In this document: piece after piece, positions 20,520 through 31,875 of the stretch | Layout: every line of letters begins with the position of its first letter | Position numbering within the stretch: position 1 is the first letter of the stretch | From: Ancistrus triradiatus | Taxonomy: Eukaryota; Chordata; Actinopteri; Siluriformes; Loricariidae | DNA length: 64,000 nucleotides | Direction of reading: 5' to 3' | Assembly: GCA_025084515.1 (NCBI GenBank) | Contig: JAJAGP010000049.1 | Location: 947,501-1,011,500, forward strand | Notes under the pieces: model-generated | Databases searched by the model: none | Seen by the model: only the letters and a program-made list of their open reading frames with translations | Told to the model about the DNA's origin: nothing | Made by a program: the position numbers and the translations under genes

Positions 20520-21997
20520 GTGGAAGGTGAAATTAGAGTCAGGTGTTTTCAATCAATGGGATGCCAATCAGGTGTGAGTGGGCACCCTGTTTTATTTAAA
20601 GAACAGGGATCTATCAAAGTCTGCTCTTCACAACACGTTTGTGGAAGTGTATCATGGCACGAAACCCAAAAGGAGAATTTTCTGAGGAGCTCAGGAAAAG
20701 AGTTGTTGATGCTCCTCAGGCTGGATAAAGGTTACAAAACCTTCCCCTCTAAAGAGTTTTGGACTCCACCAATCCATCCACAGTTCAGATTGAGATTGTG
20801 TACAAATGGAGGAAATTCAAGACCACTGTTACCCTCCCCAGGAGTGGTCCGCCCAACAAAGATCACTCCAAAGAGAGCAAGGTGTGTAATAGTTGGTGGG
20901 GTCACAGAGGACCCCAGGGTAAACTTCTAAGCAACTGAAGGCCTCTCTCACATTGGCTAATGTTAATGTTCATGGAGTTCCACCAATCAGAAGAACACTG
21001 AACAAAAAATGGTGTGTGCATGGGGCAGGGGTTGCCAAGGAGAAAGCCACTGCTCTCCCCAAAAAAAAACATTGCTGCTCGCGTCTGCTGTTAGCTAAAG
21101 ATCACGTGGAGACGAGGCCAGAAGGCTATTTCAGATGAGAGAGACAAATAGAAAACATTTAAAAGAAAAGCGTTAATTTGTTTTTGAAGAAAGGAAAAAC
21201 ACCCAAATTCAGGCATAAAGAACCTTATCCCATCTGTGAAACATGGTGGTGGTAGAATCATGGCTTGGGCCTGTTTTTTGGCTGCCTTTCTGGGCAGGAC
21301 GGCTTGCCATCATTGATGGAACAATGAATTCTGAATGATATCAAGAGAATTTCTAAGGAAAATGTTCAAGGACATCTGTCCATGAACTGAATCTCAAGAG
21401 AAGGTGGGTCATGCAGCATCAAGACCACCGACCCTAAGCACACAAGCCGTTCTACCAGAAGAATTGGTTTACATGAAGAATAAGTTTCATGTTTTGGAAT
21501 GGCCAAGCCAAAGTCCTGACCTTAATTCAATTGGAAGAGTTGTGGAAATGTGGAGGACCTGAAGCGAGCAGCTAATGTGAGGAAACCCACCAACATCCCA
21601 GGAGCTGGAAGCTGTGTTCCTCTGTATGGAGGAATGGGCTAAAATTCCTCCCAAGCCGGTTGTGCAGGACCTGATCAAACAGGCTACAGGAAAACGCTAC
21701 AGGGGGGGGGAAAAACGTTTAGCTGCCAGTTATTGCTGCACAGGGGGGTCACACCAGATACTGAAAGCAAAGGGTCACATACTTTTTGCCCGGCCACTCA
21801 CTAATGAATATGTAATATTGGATCATTTTCCACAATAAATAAATGACCAATTATAATATTTTTGTGTCATTTGTTTAACTGGGTTCTCTTTATCTACTTT
21901 AGGACTTGTGTGAAAATCTGATGATGTTTTAGGTCATATTTATGCAGAAATATAGAAAATTCTAGAGGCTTCACAAACTTCCAAACAAGCACTACTG
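20520..21997 (+). mobile_element. Tc1-like element A, copy 2, 5'-truncated
   Basis: Aligns with the copy at 48680-50211 from aaggtgaaattagagtcagg to the right terminus (ccaaacaagcactactg, then TA at 21998). The left terminal repeat and about 230 bp after it are missing. Relative to the other copy it has many one- and two-base insertions. Confidence 0.85.
20640..21700 (+). pseudogene. Tc1-like transposase, many frameshifts
   Basis: Readable pieces include RLDKGYKTF, TIHPQF-like decayed HTH, SGVVRPTKITPKRARCVIVG, ANVNVHGV and RRTLNKKWCVHG in shifting frames, then the catalytic region in fragments. Single-base insertions occur throughout (for example extra C or G at homopolymers), so no frame longer than about 136 codons survives. 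Same family as 11807-12283 and 49040-49990. Confidence 0.75.
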
Positions 21998-23459
21998 TAC
22001 AGTGTGGATTTTCAGGGGGTCTGGAATGACAAGAACTGAGGTACTACTACAATAATAATAATAATAACGTTAATGGTACCCACTTTCAAACGCCATTACT
22101 CACAGTTTTGTCACCTGACCATAGGAGGCACCTGTACTTATGAGCTGTGCCAGAAATGGCTCATTACCGGGGAATGGTATTCCTTACATTCTTCATACTT
22201 TATGTGGCATTTTTAGTCTAGGGAACAGAACTGATTGGATTTTCACATTCACGGCTTTTCTTTGGTAATTTAATAGCGCGCTGCTGTTGTTGTGTAATCA
22301 GCTTGAAAGCTCGATCTGCTAAAACGCCCCAGAGCTCAAATTCAAAAGGTAATACGTTCACACATGCGGTGGAATAGAGATGACACAATTCCAAGACCTG
22401 GAGACTCCCCTTTATTCGGTTCTTCTGCATTGTTGCACGTTGAACGACACAGAGTCACTAATTGTGAAAGAACATAGCAGCAGCTCTTTATCTCCTCCAT
22501 GGTCACCCTGTGCGTTAATGCTACCTTGACCGTGGCATTCTGCCTAATCACTGGAGCCTGAAGAAAGCAGGATAATGCCACGATTGTGGTTGTTTGAATC
22601 TGGAAAGAGGGAACTTAAGGGAAAAAGCAGCGCAACAGATAGTCATACTACTGGAGGTGTCACACAGTCCACAGTGTTTGAAGCGTGTGAATGCATTTTC
22701 TCTTTCTTAGCTTTATTTGAGGCTGTATTAAACAAGCTGCTGGCTCAGGGTTTCACTGGTTCACCTTCAGACTCGGCCAGATTGAATCAGCGTTTTGTTC
22801 AGATCTAGAATGCAGCTACTGTGTTCACGCTGATGAATCCAATATTGGTTAATTAGGTAAAGTTAAAAAAGGAAGTAAAAAAGTGGAACACAGTTCAAAT
22901 CAGAAACACCCTGAGGCTGATCAGGACTCAAGTACTGAGGTACCACTGTACGAAGAACTTTGTTCACGGGGGTAATAGTTGCCAAACATTTCAGAAATAT
23001 ATCATAACTGACTTTAAGTGGGTCATGTTCTTGAATTCCTCAAGTCTTTGGAAAATAGCCAGCAAAAACGACTCGCTTCTCATATAGAGTGACAGGATGT
23101 TTAACATAAAGAGAGACAAACGCACCTCAGTCTCAAGCAATGTGACTGGAACACATCTGTGAGATAATTGAACATGAAACTGCTGCCTACGGAGAGAAAT
23201 CAAGATGTCTTCTTCATGTCACACAGCACTTTAAAGCTAATGTCTTCTCAGCCAAGACAGTGACGACAAAGAGCATGATGGATACCAGAACGAGACACGC
23301 CAGATTGTCTGTTTATGCGAGAGAATGTGTGCTGAAGAAGAAACATAAGTGAGAGAAGGCTGAAACCGAATTTCCCTTTCACTCTATTCAGAGCGAAGAT
23401 TTACAGTAGTGTAGCTAGAGAGTAAGAATGGACTAAATAATTATAGGACAACAATGGTG
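21998..23459. other. Intron, no gene recognised
   Basis: Scattered ORFs under 80 codons on both strands without domains. A short (AAT)n run lies at 22051. Otherwise non-repetitive by eye. Confidence 0.35.
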
Positions 23460-23499
23460 CCCAGTCAGCAAGAATTATTAAAACATACATACATGTGCT

Positions 23500-24545
23500 A
23501 AATGGATATACTGGCTAGTCATGAATACTGAGTGTATGGGTACGCAAACCCTAAAGTCGACCCTAAACATAAAGTCCTTAACAAAAGAAGTTTGAAAACC
23601 ACAGTTGATATAATTAGTGCTTTATTCTAATGTTTACTCCATGGAGAAACAGCGTAGCAACACAGGCTAATCCTGGCCACTGAGTATATGAGTATGCTAA
23701 CCCTACACATAGCCTGATTGAGAACCCTAACACTTATCTTAAACCCTAGCTCTTCACAAAACAGTTTTAAAACCACAACTGATATAATTACTGGGTTAGT
23801 ACGTTTTTTAAGTGAAGAAACAGCAGACGTAGCCACACATGCTAGTCGCGAACACTAAATATGATGCTAAATGCTAAAATTCAAGTTGCCCTGACCTTAC
23901 CTGGAACACTAACACTCCTCATATCCGTACGTCTTAACAATGCAGTGTTAACAGTAAGGTTAACATGATTAGTGTTTTATTAGGTAAATTCCATGGGAAA
24001 ACAGCAGATGTAGCAATGCAGGCTAGTCCTGTTTACTGGGTATATGTGTATGCTAACCCTAACCCTAAGCAGTATTGAAAATGCAGCTAATCTAAGGAGT
24101 GTAGTACTTATATTAGGTCTATTCAGCTGGGAAACAGCAAAAGTGGCACCACAGTGATACGTCCTTGCTGCAGTTGCGTATGATTTTTGGCCCAAAGGTC
24201 AGTGTATAGGATGAATGTATCGCAAAGACTCTTTGAAGCAGTAGTACAAAAACCCAGGTCCACTTTGAGTGGGTATGTGAACATTTTTGGAGACCGTGTT
24301 GCTGTATGTGCAAGTCAACCTTCAGCTGCTTTCTTTGTATAATCGAGTGCAACCTTTCTCAGAAAGCATGTGACAAGGACAGAACATCAGTCTTCACTTG
24401 TTCTTTAACATCTCTTGACGTGTCACAGCCTTTACCTGATTTGTCCTTGAGTTGAAGCTCTTGGATCTCTCTCTCCCCCTCTCTCTCTTTTTTTGTCTTT
24501 CTTTCGATGTCTCTCTAAGAGCCAGAATTCTATATTAGTGGCTGC
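23500..24545. repeat. Diverged tandem/segmental repeat, copy A
   Basis: Three to four diverged units of roughly 137-177 bp follow one another. Each carries a catggagaaacagc-type word, gcaacacaggctagtcctg, actgagtatatg and a telomere-like ctaaccctaaccc word (unit starts near 23640, 23816, 23993 and 24130). The distal part (24060-24545) is homologous to 26390-26825, sharing tgtcacagcctttacctg and gacgtctctct-type words. Confidence 0.65.
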
Positions 24546-24655
24546 AGAGCGCAGATTTACAGTGGAGCTCGGTAGCTACCCAGATTGCACCCTGTCTGAA
24601 AGAACTGAAACATACACATTTGTTGACAGGGAAAATGTCTAAATTTGAATATTGA

Positions 24656-24705
24656 CATATTGACAGTCCAGTACCTTAACCGCTAGGCTACCACAGTCCC
24701 ATGTT
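24656..24705 (-). repeat. SINE fragment
   Basis: Matches the head-proximal end of the SINE at 25417-25610: cagtccagtaccttaaccgc and taggctaccacagtcc. Confidence 0.65.
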
Positions 24706-25416
24706 AGGTTTTTCCGCCCCGGAAATTGCCTAATTCCACTGCCCATTGTCTAATCGTTGGACTTTCTGTTCTATAGATGTTTATTCAGATCCTCAACTAC
24801 GTACTATATGTCTATTGTATAGTTAATATATTATGTGCTAATTCATGGATGGCCTTATATGTATGTATGGGTTCCTACGAACCAGACTCATCATGTTTTA
24901 CCACATGTTTATGCTTTGAAATGTCTGTTGGTTTAAGAGTGTGAGTCTCTGTACCAGTTACTGGAAGTTCTTGGCATCTCCACTTACAAGCCATTACACA
25001 CACATTAATCACAGAGGTAGCCTTCTTGATAAGGACATCCTTGGAGGGCCTTGATCATTCTTGATAAGAACATGCTTGGTGAGGAAAACGTCCTTCATAG
25101 TCCAACAACATCATGTCACATTTGTAATTCCTAGGACAAATTGAGTCACCACACTGTACTGTGACATCTACAGGAGAGGAGATTGTAGTTTAAACCCCAT
25201 TTAAAATGTGTTTTTCATTCCTTCAAATAAATCGATATTTTGAGCTGAAAATCGATGTAGTATATTATGAAAATAAATATCACAATATATTGTTGTATTT
25301 TTTTAGCACAGCCCTAATTAGCATTTTAATAGGTTTATTCTATGGAAAAACAACAGATGTAGCAACACAGGCTTATCCAAGGGCCCAGTGAAACCTGTTT
25401 TATTTTTCCCCCCATT
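24706..25416. other. Intron, no gene recognised
   Basis: AT-rich. An isolated relic of the 23.5-kb repeat lies at 25335-25392 (atggaaaaacaacagatgta, gcaacacaggctta). No ORF with a domain. Confidence 0.4.
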
Positions 25417-25610
25417 TTACATTTACAGCATTTAGCAGATGCCCTTATCCAGAGCGACTTACGATTGATACAGTCTTACAATCCAAGCAATTGTGGGTTA
25501 AGGGCCTTGCTCAAGGACCCAACAGTGGCAGCTTGGCAGAGGTGGGATTTGAACCCTGGACCTTCTGGTCCATAGTCCAGTACCTTACCCACTAGGCTAC
25601 CACAGTCCAT
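25417..25610 (-). repeat. tRNA-derived SINE, nearly complete
   Basis: In minus orientation the element starts with a tRNA-like head (ggtagcctagtgggtaagg A-box region, ggttcaaatccc B-box), continues with caagctgccactgttgggtc and cttgagcaaggcccttaacc, and ends in ctctggataagggcatctgc and a taaatg tail. The copy at 38865-39057 is the same family in + orientation. Such SINEs are transcribed by RNA polymerase III and copied by a partner LINE. Confidence 0.85.
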
Positions 25611-26159
25611 TTTCTTTTTTTTCATAGATTTTTTTCACCATATAACATTCAGCAACATCAAAAATGACATAAATGTAAGTTGTTAAAACAAAATAAGGAA
25701 AAGTTCAGGGGTCGTATTTTGTAACCATAAATAAAAGTGCAATTTGCAACTTAAATTATTCGATTTTAACCATCGTAGGGGCCTTTTATTAATGCCCTTA
25801 AATCATTAGCACACTGCTGAGCCCTGAATTTTGCAGTTAAGACTAGAGTGCACTAAAAACACAAAATCGAACACTTCCTCATCATCGACATGGGTCAGCA
25901 CTGGAGTGGCTGAGCCGTGTTTAAAGCTCCGCACATGAACGGAATTCTGAATAACTGAAAGCACTGTGCTATTCATGCGTTACTGTGTTAATGAGCTGCA
26001 CAAGTTAAATGTGACTGGTACAGAATCGTGTATATGAGACTGATCTGCCGATCACTGGTTATTACCGATCACACTCGCTTTTAGATTTTCCGTATTTATA
26101 GCTGAAGTGTGTTTTTTCTGTCTGTATGCTCCTTATTGCGTAAATCATAGCGCCCTATA
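25611..26159. other. Intron with hAT-like relic homologous to 2120-2330
   Basis: 25915-26070 shares gtttaaagctccgcacatga, gcactgtgctattcatg and taaatgtgactggtacaga with 2155-2300. No coding capacity. Confidence 0.45.
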
Positions 26160-26830
26160 ATCCTGATCGCTGAGTGTGTGAGTATGCTAACCCTAAACCT
26201 TTCCTGATTCATAACCCTAATCCTTAACTCTAAATCTTAACCACAGTTAATGTAATGTGTGTTTCATTTAGTTTATGCAGTGGAGAGACAGTAGAAGTAG
26301 CCGTACAGGCCAGCCCTAATAACTGAATGTGTGTATGCTGGTGTGAAGCTTAACTCTACATTCTAACACACCAGTACTGGAAATGCAGTTCATATAAGGG
26401 GTGTAGTACTGCTATTAGGCTTATCATCTGGAAAACAAAAAGTAGAAACTACTAATGCATGCCGGTGTGTGCATGCAATTGTTTGATTTTTGGGCCGAAT
26501 ATCAGCGTGATGTTTGGTACAGAAAAGATTTAGCGCAAAAACTCAATTCACTTGGCCCCACTGTGAGTTGTGCATTTCAAGAGAAATCATGCACCTCAAC
26601 CTTCAGCTGTTTCCTTGTACATTTGAGTGCAACTCTTCTCAGAAGGCATGTCACAACAAGGACGGAACATCACTCTGCACTTACTCTTCAATGGCGGCTT
26701 GATGTGTCACAGCCTTTACCTGGTTTGTCTTTGACGTGACACTCTCGGACTGCTAGTTCCTACCTGCTCACTTTCCCTCCCTTTTGACGTCTCTCTGTGA
26801 GAGCTAGAATTCTTTATCAGTGACTCTAGG
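26160..26830. repeat. Diverged segmental repeat, copy B
   Basis: Parallels 23500-24545: a ctgagtgtgtgagtatgcta and ctaaccctaaacc word, then gcagtggagagacagtagaa, aggggtgtagtactgctatt, caaccttcagctgttt, gtgtcacagcctttacctgg and gagctagaattc. The order is the same as in copy A. ORFs at 26455-26739 are not supported as genes. Confidence 0.6.
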
Positions 26831-27643
26831 CTTTCTGCATTATGTATCGAGTCCATTATGTGGAACTACACAGGGGAAAGAAAGGAGTGAATCCAAAAAT
26901 ATGAGTCCTCTTCATTCTTTACTCACCTCAAACCTCACATGCAGTGTGAAATATTAATGCCGCTGTCATGCCTCCTCACGGCTGGCAGATGGATGGTTTG
27001 AATGGCGAACACAGTGTGCTATAATTTAAAGGTAATATACATGAAATACTGATTGCCCAGTCATTGGCTGACAGTAATAATTTGACAGCGATGCTCTTTT
27101 CATTTAAAGGTGATGTATAACTTTGCTTTTTTGTCTCATCAGGAAAAAGGCTTCATTTAACCTTTAAAAAGATTTTGTTCTTAATCCGCCCTTTTCTTTC
27201 ATATTATATCTCTGACGGTGATACTACTGCTGCTTTAATTTCGGACTACAGACTCTCTGCAAGAAGGGTTTGTGAGAGGCCTCATAAGACAGGATTTAAG
27301 ATCCCACAGGAAATTTATATTCCATGTTTAATCACACAGGATGTGCTGTAAATTCGAAGCGATTTCCCTGACGGAAAGAAGCAAGCATTAACGTAGAACC
27401 GATACGTACACGTCTCACAGCGCATGATTGGTACTCCGGGCATCTTTGGATATGACAGTGCAGAGAGACGTGTCTCAGAAGGCTTATGTCTCTCGGGTGT
27501 GTAATCATGTGACACGTTGAGGTGTCGAGTGCATGTCTGTGACTTGTTAGAGATCCAACGACAAGCCGCCTGGAAATGAATTTTGCCAAGTGACGTTTTT
27601 ATGACACACTCTCTCTTTCTCTCTCTCTCTGTTTTTGTTCCAG
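26831..27643. other. End of first coding intron
   Basis: No repeats recognised between 26990 and 27600 apart from a CT-rich tract (27608-27630) that is part of the acceptor of the next exon. 27050-27200 is balanced in composition and could be conserved non-coding DNA. Confidence 0.35.
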
Positions 27644-27677
27644 CAGGATGGGATCCCAGATAGTTTGCGGATTAAGG
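27644..27677 (+). CDS. fstl5: Follistatin-like 5 (FSTL4/5 family), second coding exon
   Basis: A 34-nt exon reading QDGIPDSLRIK plus the first base of a Gly codon. It follows a long CT-rich tract and the acceptor ttgttccag, and ends at donor gtatgt in phase 1. It continues the phase-0 first exon and supplies phase 1 for the third. Length and the pattern Q(D/E)-x-SxR(V/I)K-G agree with what I recall of the FSTL5 linker after the signal peptide. The acceptor is a tandem CAGCAG (27641-27646), so splicing may include or skip the Gln codon. The segment is a linker with no domain of its own. Too short to be found as an ORF; it was identified from splice signals and phase. Confidence 0.72.
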
Positions 27678-27744
27678 GTATGTAAAGCCTCTCTCTCTAC
27701 CTATTTATCAGTCTCTGTATCTGTCTATATAGTGCCTTGTGTAT
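27678..27744. other. Start of second coding intron
   Basis: Donor gtatgt followed by CT-rich sequence. The intron runs to 57832, about 30 kb. Confidence 0.6.
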
Positions 27745-28615
27745 AATGAGATCTTGTATAGTCATTCTTGAAAGTGTTTTTGCTATATTTCTACATAAAT
27801 ATGACTTAAACCATCATCAGATTTTTATTTTCATAAAGAAAACCCATATAAACAATGAGGAAAAATAACCTTATTTAATATTTTTTGTCACACCCTTGAA
27901 CAGCAATAGCTACAATTAAACATTTCCAGTAACTATTGATCAGTCCTGCACATCGGCCTGGAGGATTTTTGGAATTTTGGAAAAGCTTCAATTGTGCGAT
28001 GTTGTTGAGTTTCCTCATATGAACTGCTTACTCCAGCTCCTTCCACAATATGTCTATTGGATTGGAGATTCCAGTATAACAGCTTATGTGTTTAGGGTCC
28101 TTCTGTTGCTGTATGACCCACCTTCCCTTGAGTTTCAGATCACAAACAGGTGTCAATCTTCCTTCAACATTTGTGGTAATTCAGAATTCTTTATTCTATT
28201 GATAATGGCAAGCCATCCTGGCCCAGATGCTCCAAAACTGGCCCAAACCGTGGTACTACCACCACGATGTTTCACAGATGGGATCAGGTTCTTATGCTGG
28301 AATGTAGTGTTCTCCTTTCTCCAGAAATGACGCTTCTCGTTTAAACCAGTATGTTCTGTTAGGGGCTCATCTGGCCACAAATCATTTCTCCAATTGCCTG
28401 CTGGATTGCCTACATGATCTGAGGGCAGAAATGTTCTTTTTGGAGAGCAGTGGTCCTTGTAACTCTGCCATGCACACCATTGTTGTTCAGTGTTCTCCTG
28501 ATTATGGATCCATGAACATTAAAGCCAGTGTAGAAGATGGCTGTAGTAGCTTTGAAGTTACCCTGGGTTATTTTGTGACCTTCTGGACTATTACATGGCA
28601 TTCACAGAGGTTACC
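27745..28615 (-). mobile_element. Tc1-like element relic, older relative of element A
   Basis: Begins with a decayed end (tcattcttgaaagtgtttttg, ctacataaatatgac, aaaccatcatcag) matching the element A terminus, and runs through the antisense transposase to about 28615. The far end is missing. Divergence from element A is clearly greater than among the other copies. Confidence 0.75.
28153..28605 (-). pseudogene. Tc1-like transposase relic
   Basis: The minus strand reads GLNEKRHFWRKENTTFQHKN, LIPSVKHRGGSTTVWASFGA and SGPGWLAIIN, the block between the first and second catalytic Asp of Tc1 transposases. The preceding part (SIIRRTLNNNGVHGRV) lies in another frame at 28410-28530. Frameshifted and truncated. 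Confidence 0.75.
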
Positions 28616-29779
28616 ATTTTGATCCCTATAGTCAGCAGGGGGCGCTGAGTGTGTGACTTGTGAAACATTCCTTAACATTCCCAAGTCTAATAGATCCCCG
28701 AGCTGTTTTAATATATATAATTTATATATACACATATGTGTCAAGCAATATACAAATATTATGTTGTGCATCATAGAGAGTTCTGTTCTGTTTATTACGT
28801 GACTTGATGCAGTTGCATTTTTTGAACACCAGAGGGTGCAATCATACATCATGCTCCCATACACATTGTGTGTAATAAGTACACATTCTTTTGAACTGTT
28901 ATTCGTCAGAAATAATTAGGACTGTTTTCACTTGGTTATTTAATATATGGTGATGCTACAATAGAACATTATATTTACAATTTTAAGCCTTTTAATTGTA
29001 GGGGACTATTATGCAAAGATCAGTATGTGTACATTTCTTCCAGTTATCTGATTAACTTTGCCCAAATCTACCTACAACAGCGATATCGTCCTTAAACACG
29101 TTAACAAAGACATGTACAAACACGTTAACACGTTGCCGATGTGTTTTTGTCAGTCGCATCTAACGCACTTTCATGCCTCATGTTCCTCTATATTGTTAAA
29201 ACATGGGACTGTCGGAGCGCTGAAGAACAGCCGTCTTTACTTGTCGTAACCAAACGCACTGACAGATAAGGACAGCGAGAGAAGACAAAGTGAAGAAACG
29301 ACATTGTGAGAATAAGAATCCATCACTAAATGCTAATCTATCACCACCAGATGTGCAGAAATTTCAGACATATGGCGTTTAGCACAGTTTCTTGGCGTGC
29401 ACGTCTCTGCTGTATTTATTAATAAATCAACCTGGCAGAAGACGCAAATATTTCCATAATCACTTTTTCCCCCTGGTATAGTTTGTATTCTCTCTGGGGA
29501 CCAAATGTGGGAAGCGGACGCATCACGGATAAGGAACTGCTGGAAATTAGTGTGTGCTGGAGTTTTGTGCAGCACTAATGGGTGTTGCTTGGGTGGACAA
29601 AGGTGTGTGTGTGTGTGTCCTTATCATGTTCCATTTCAAATGAATAAAAGAAAGGAAAGATGATCGATCTACCACTGCAATCCAACAAAGTCATCGGTGG
29701 TTGATAATAAAACACCTGAAGCATAGCAAATGCCAGAGAACCTTTTGTTGCATTAGCTGAACAGACCTGGACAGACCAG
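28616..29779. other. Intron, no gene recognised
   Basis: Two short retroelement-like words (cagcagggggcgctg at 28634 and ccagagggtgcaatcat at 28829) stand alone. A (GT)n run lies at 29603-29618. The ORF at 29333-29575 on - has no domain. Confidence 0.35.
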
Positions 29780-29900
29780 ATAGTTCCAACTATCTTCCAG
29801 ATAGTTGGCCTTAAAGGAGGTTCTTCAGAGCATGAAAACTGCATTATGGTGCCCCACAAGGCTCTATTCTAGGCCTGTTTTTGTTCTCCCTTTATATACA
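29780..29900 (+). pseudogene. LINE reverse transcriptase fragment
   Basis: 29848-29898 reads GAPQGSILGLFLFSLYI, the motif that in non-LTR reverse transcriptases is (G)VPQGSxLGPLLFxLYI. The preceding bases give a decayed frame and the following sequence leaves homology at once. It is a short fossil of a LINE, probably 5'- and 3'-truncated. Confidence 0.7.
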
Positions 29901-30485
29901 AACCCTAATATATCAAATTAATTAATGTTAAAAATCTTACTGGTGTTTAAATATACTGTATAGATACTACATTCTTTTTTAAATGGATGGCTATTCTGTG
30001 ACAGCAAAGACCTTCGGTATAACACTCGCTATGGTTTATAATACTGTATATTATGCAGCTGTTAGTTCCAACCTTGCAATCTGATTGGTTGAGAAGTGAC
30101 CACTCCACAGACGCATTACCGAGTCCTTTCACCTTTGTTTATTTGTATTTCAAACTAATGTTACTGGTAGCGTTATATAACATATTATGTTAGAGCAGGG
30201 TAGGACCTACTTTTTGGTGGAAGGCATTGTCAGTATTAAAGAATATTCAGTATGAAATGCTGGGCTTCTTTGATGTATTTTGTTGTAAAAAAAATCGTTT
30301 GTGTTTAATCAGTAGAGCATTTGAGGTCACATTATCTCATATTTCATAATGACTGTGGTTATCTATGGCACTCGCCTTTGACTCATGCCTGTGATCAAAT
30401 CACAGCTGTGGAGTTATTCATGATAACAATATTTTAGTTGTATTTGCATATTATAACCTCCAACATCACAAAGTAACACAAAGCC
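29901..30485. other. AT-rich intron, nothing recognised
   Basis: No repeat or ORF worth naming. Confidence 0.35.
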
Positions 30486-30990
30486 AAAAACAAAAGTTTC
30501 TCAATTATTAAAAAGTAATTATTAAAATGCCTAAAATTCTGCTACTTGTGTACCTCACCGTGATTAGTAACGTGCTTTCAAAAGCTCTCCAGGATAAATT
30601 TCATTCACAGGCCAAGATAAAAAATGATTTCAGAGGCCTTAACTATCTTTGGGAAATATATTGCAACAGCTTGCCAATCAAATTCTAGAGGAAAACCCTC
30701 TAGTGACCCTAAAAACACTTCTAAAAACACAGTGGCTTAAGGATCTGAAGGTGTATGGCTTGTCAGAGGCCAAGTCAGTTCCCTGACCTAAATCCACTGC
30801 CACTCTCCATGAAATGTGACTGAATTTGAACAAGTCTGTAAGAAGGACTCGCCAAATGTTCTCTAATCCAGGTGTGCAAAGCTTGTAGACATATCCAAAA
30901 ATACTCATGACTGTAACAGAAGCAATAGGCGGCTCTAGAAAGTATTAAATCGAGGGGGGGTGATCAGTTTTCCCATTATTCTGTTGTTTT
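30486..30990 (+). mobile_element. Probable Tc1-like relic
   Basis: The sequence has the style of the C-terminal third of a fish Tc1 transposase and its 3' flank: agtggcttaaggatctgaag, gaggccaagtcagttccctg and acctaaatccactgcc (decayed WP-AQS-PDLNP-like region), ending with aagtattaaatcgagggg before an AT-rich stretch. No terminus or intact motif remains. Confidence 0.45.
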
Positions 30991-31875
30991 TTTTAATTAT
31001 TTATCATTTTTCAGCACTGTTGCCTCTTTCACGTGCCTTAGATTATTTTCACGTTTTCCCTTAGATGGTTTCCACTTTAATGATCTGAGGCAAAGTGTGT
31101 AAATAAGCTGGAAAAAGAGTTTTAATTGGTTTTGATTTCAGGCTGTAAGACAAAAAAAGGGTGACTATTTCAAAGGCCCTTCTTTGAAATTGTTCAGCCT
31201 TAATATACAAGCACTGGAATATCTGGAATTTACACTGTAACTCCATCTCTAACCCTTGGTCTGTCATATGATTCCTATTTAAGGAACTTCTGAAACAAAA
31301 GTAAGGGTTAAGCTAGGTGAGGCCAGCTATCCAGTTTTGAGATGTTTCCAGTGGTAAGACAGATCTGCTTAACTCCTGTGTCAGTTCTGCGCTATAAAAT
31401 CAGATGTAATGATGACCTGAGACCAACCAGGGACATCATTTCTGTAAAAAGATCTCCAGCAGAACCTGATCAGCGTCTAATGAAGACCTCAGCTTGTGAC
31501 AGAAACACAGAAGGTCATAGCTGGAGCTGTTGAGGAGGCATTATCATAACCGCAGGGCTCAACCTGTCACTCCTCAGGCTAATACAGTCTGTCCTTCTTT
31601 TCTGACCTTTTCTAATTCGTGCTTCTTCCTTTTCTTAGGCTGTATGATCCGTCTCACATTTACGACTTATGAGAGTAAGTTTTATTCGTCCATCCGTCAT
31701 TCATGTTCACACCCGCTTAATATACTTTAGATCAACCAGGGTCTAAAAGATGGACTTAACTCTTGTTTTTGGATAGTGGGAAGAACAGGAGAACCCTAAG
31801 CACAACGTTTTCTTTACATTCCTTGGTCAATATACCCACTGTTAATTTATAACCAAAAATTGCATCCAAAACATA
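30991..31875. other. Intron, no gene recognised
   Basis: Short ORFs only. 31300-31730 is balanced in composition without recognised repeats. Confidence 0.35.

Noticed and set aside
24055..24070. Interstitial telomere array
   Set aside because: Only two to three ctaacc-type hexamers per unit, embedded in a longer diverged repeat; too short for a telomeric tract.
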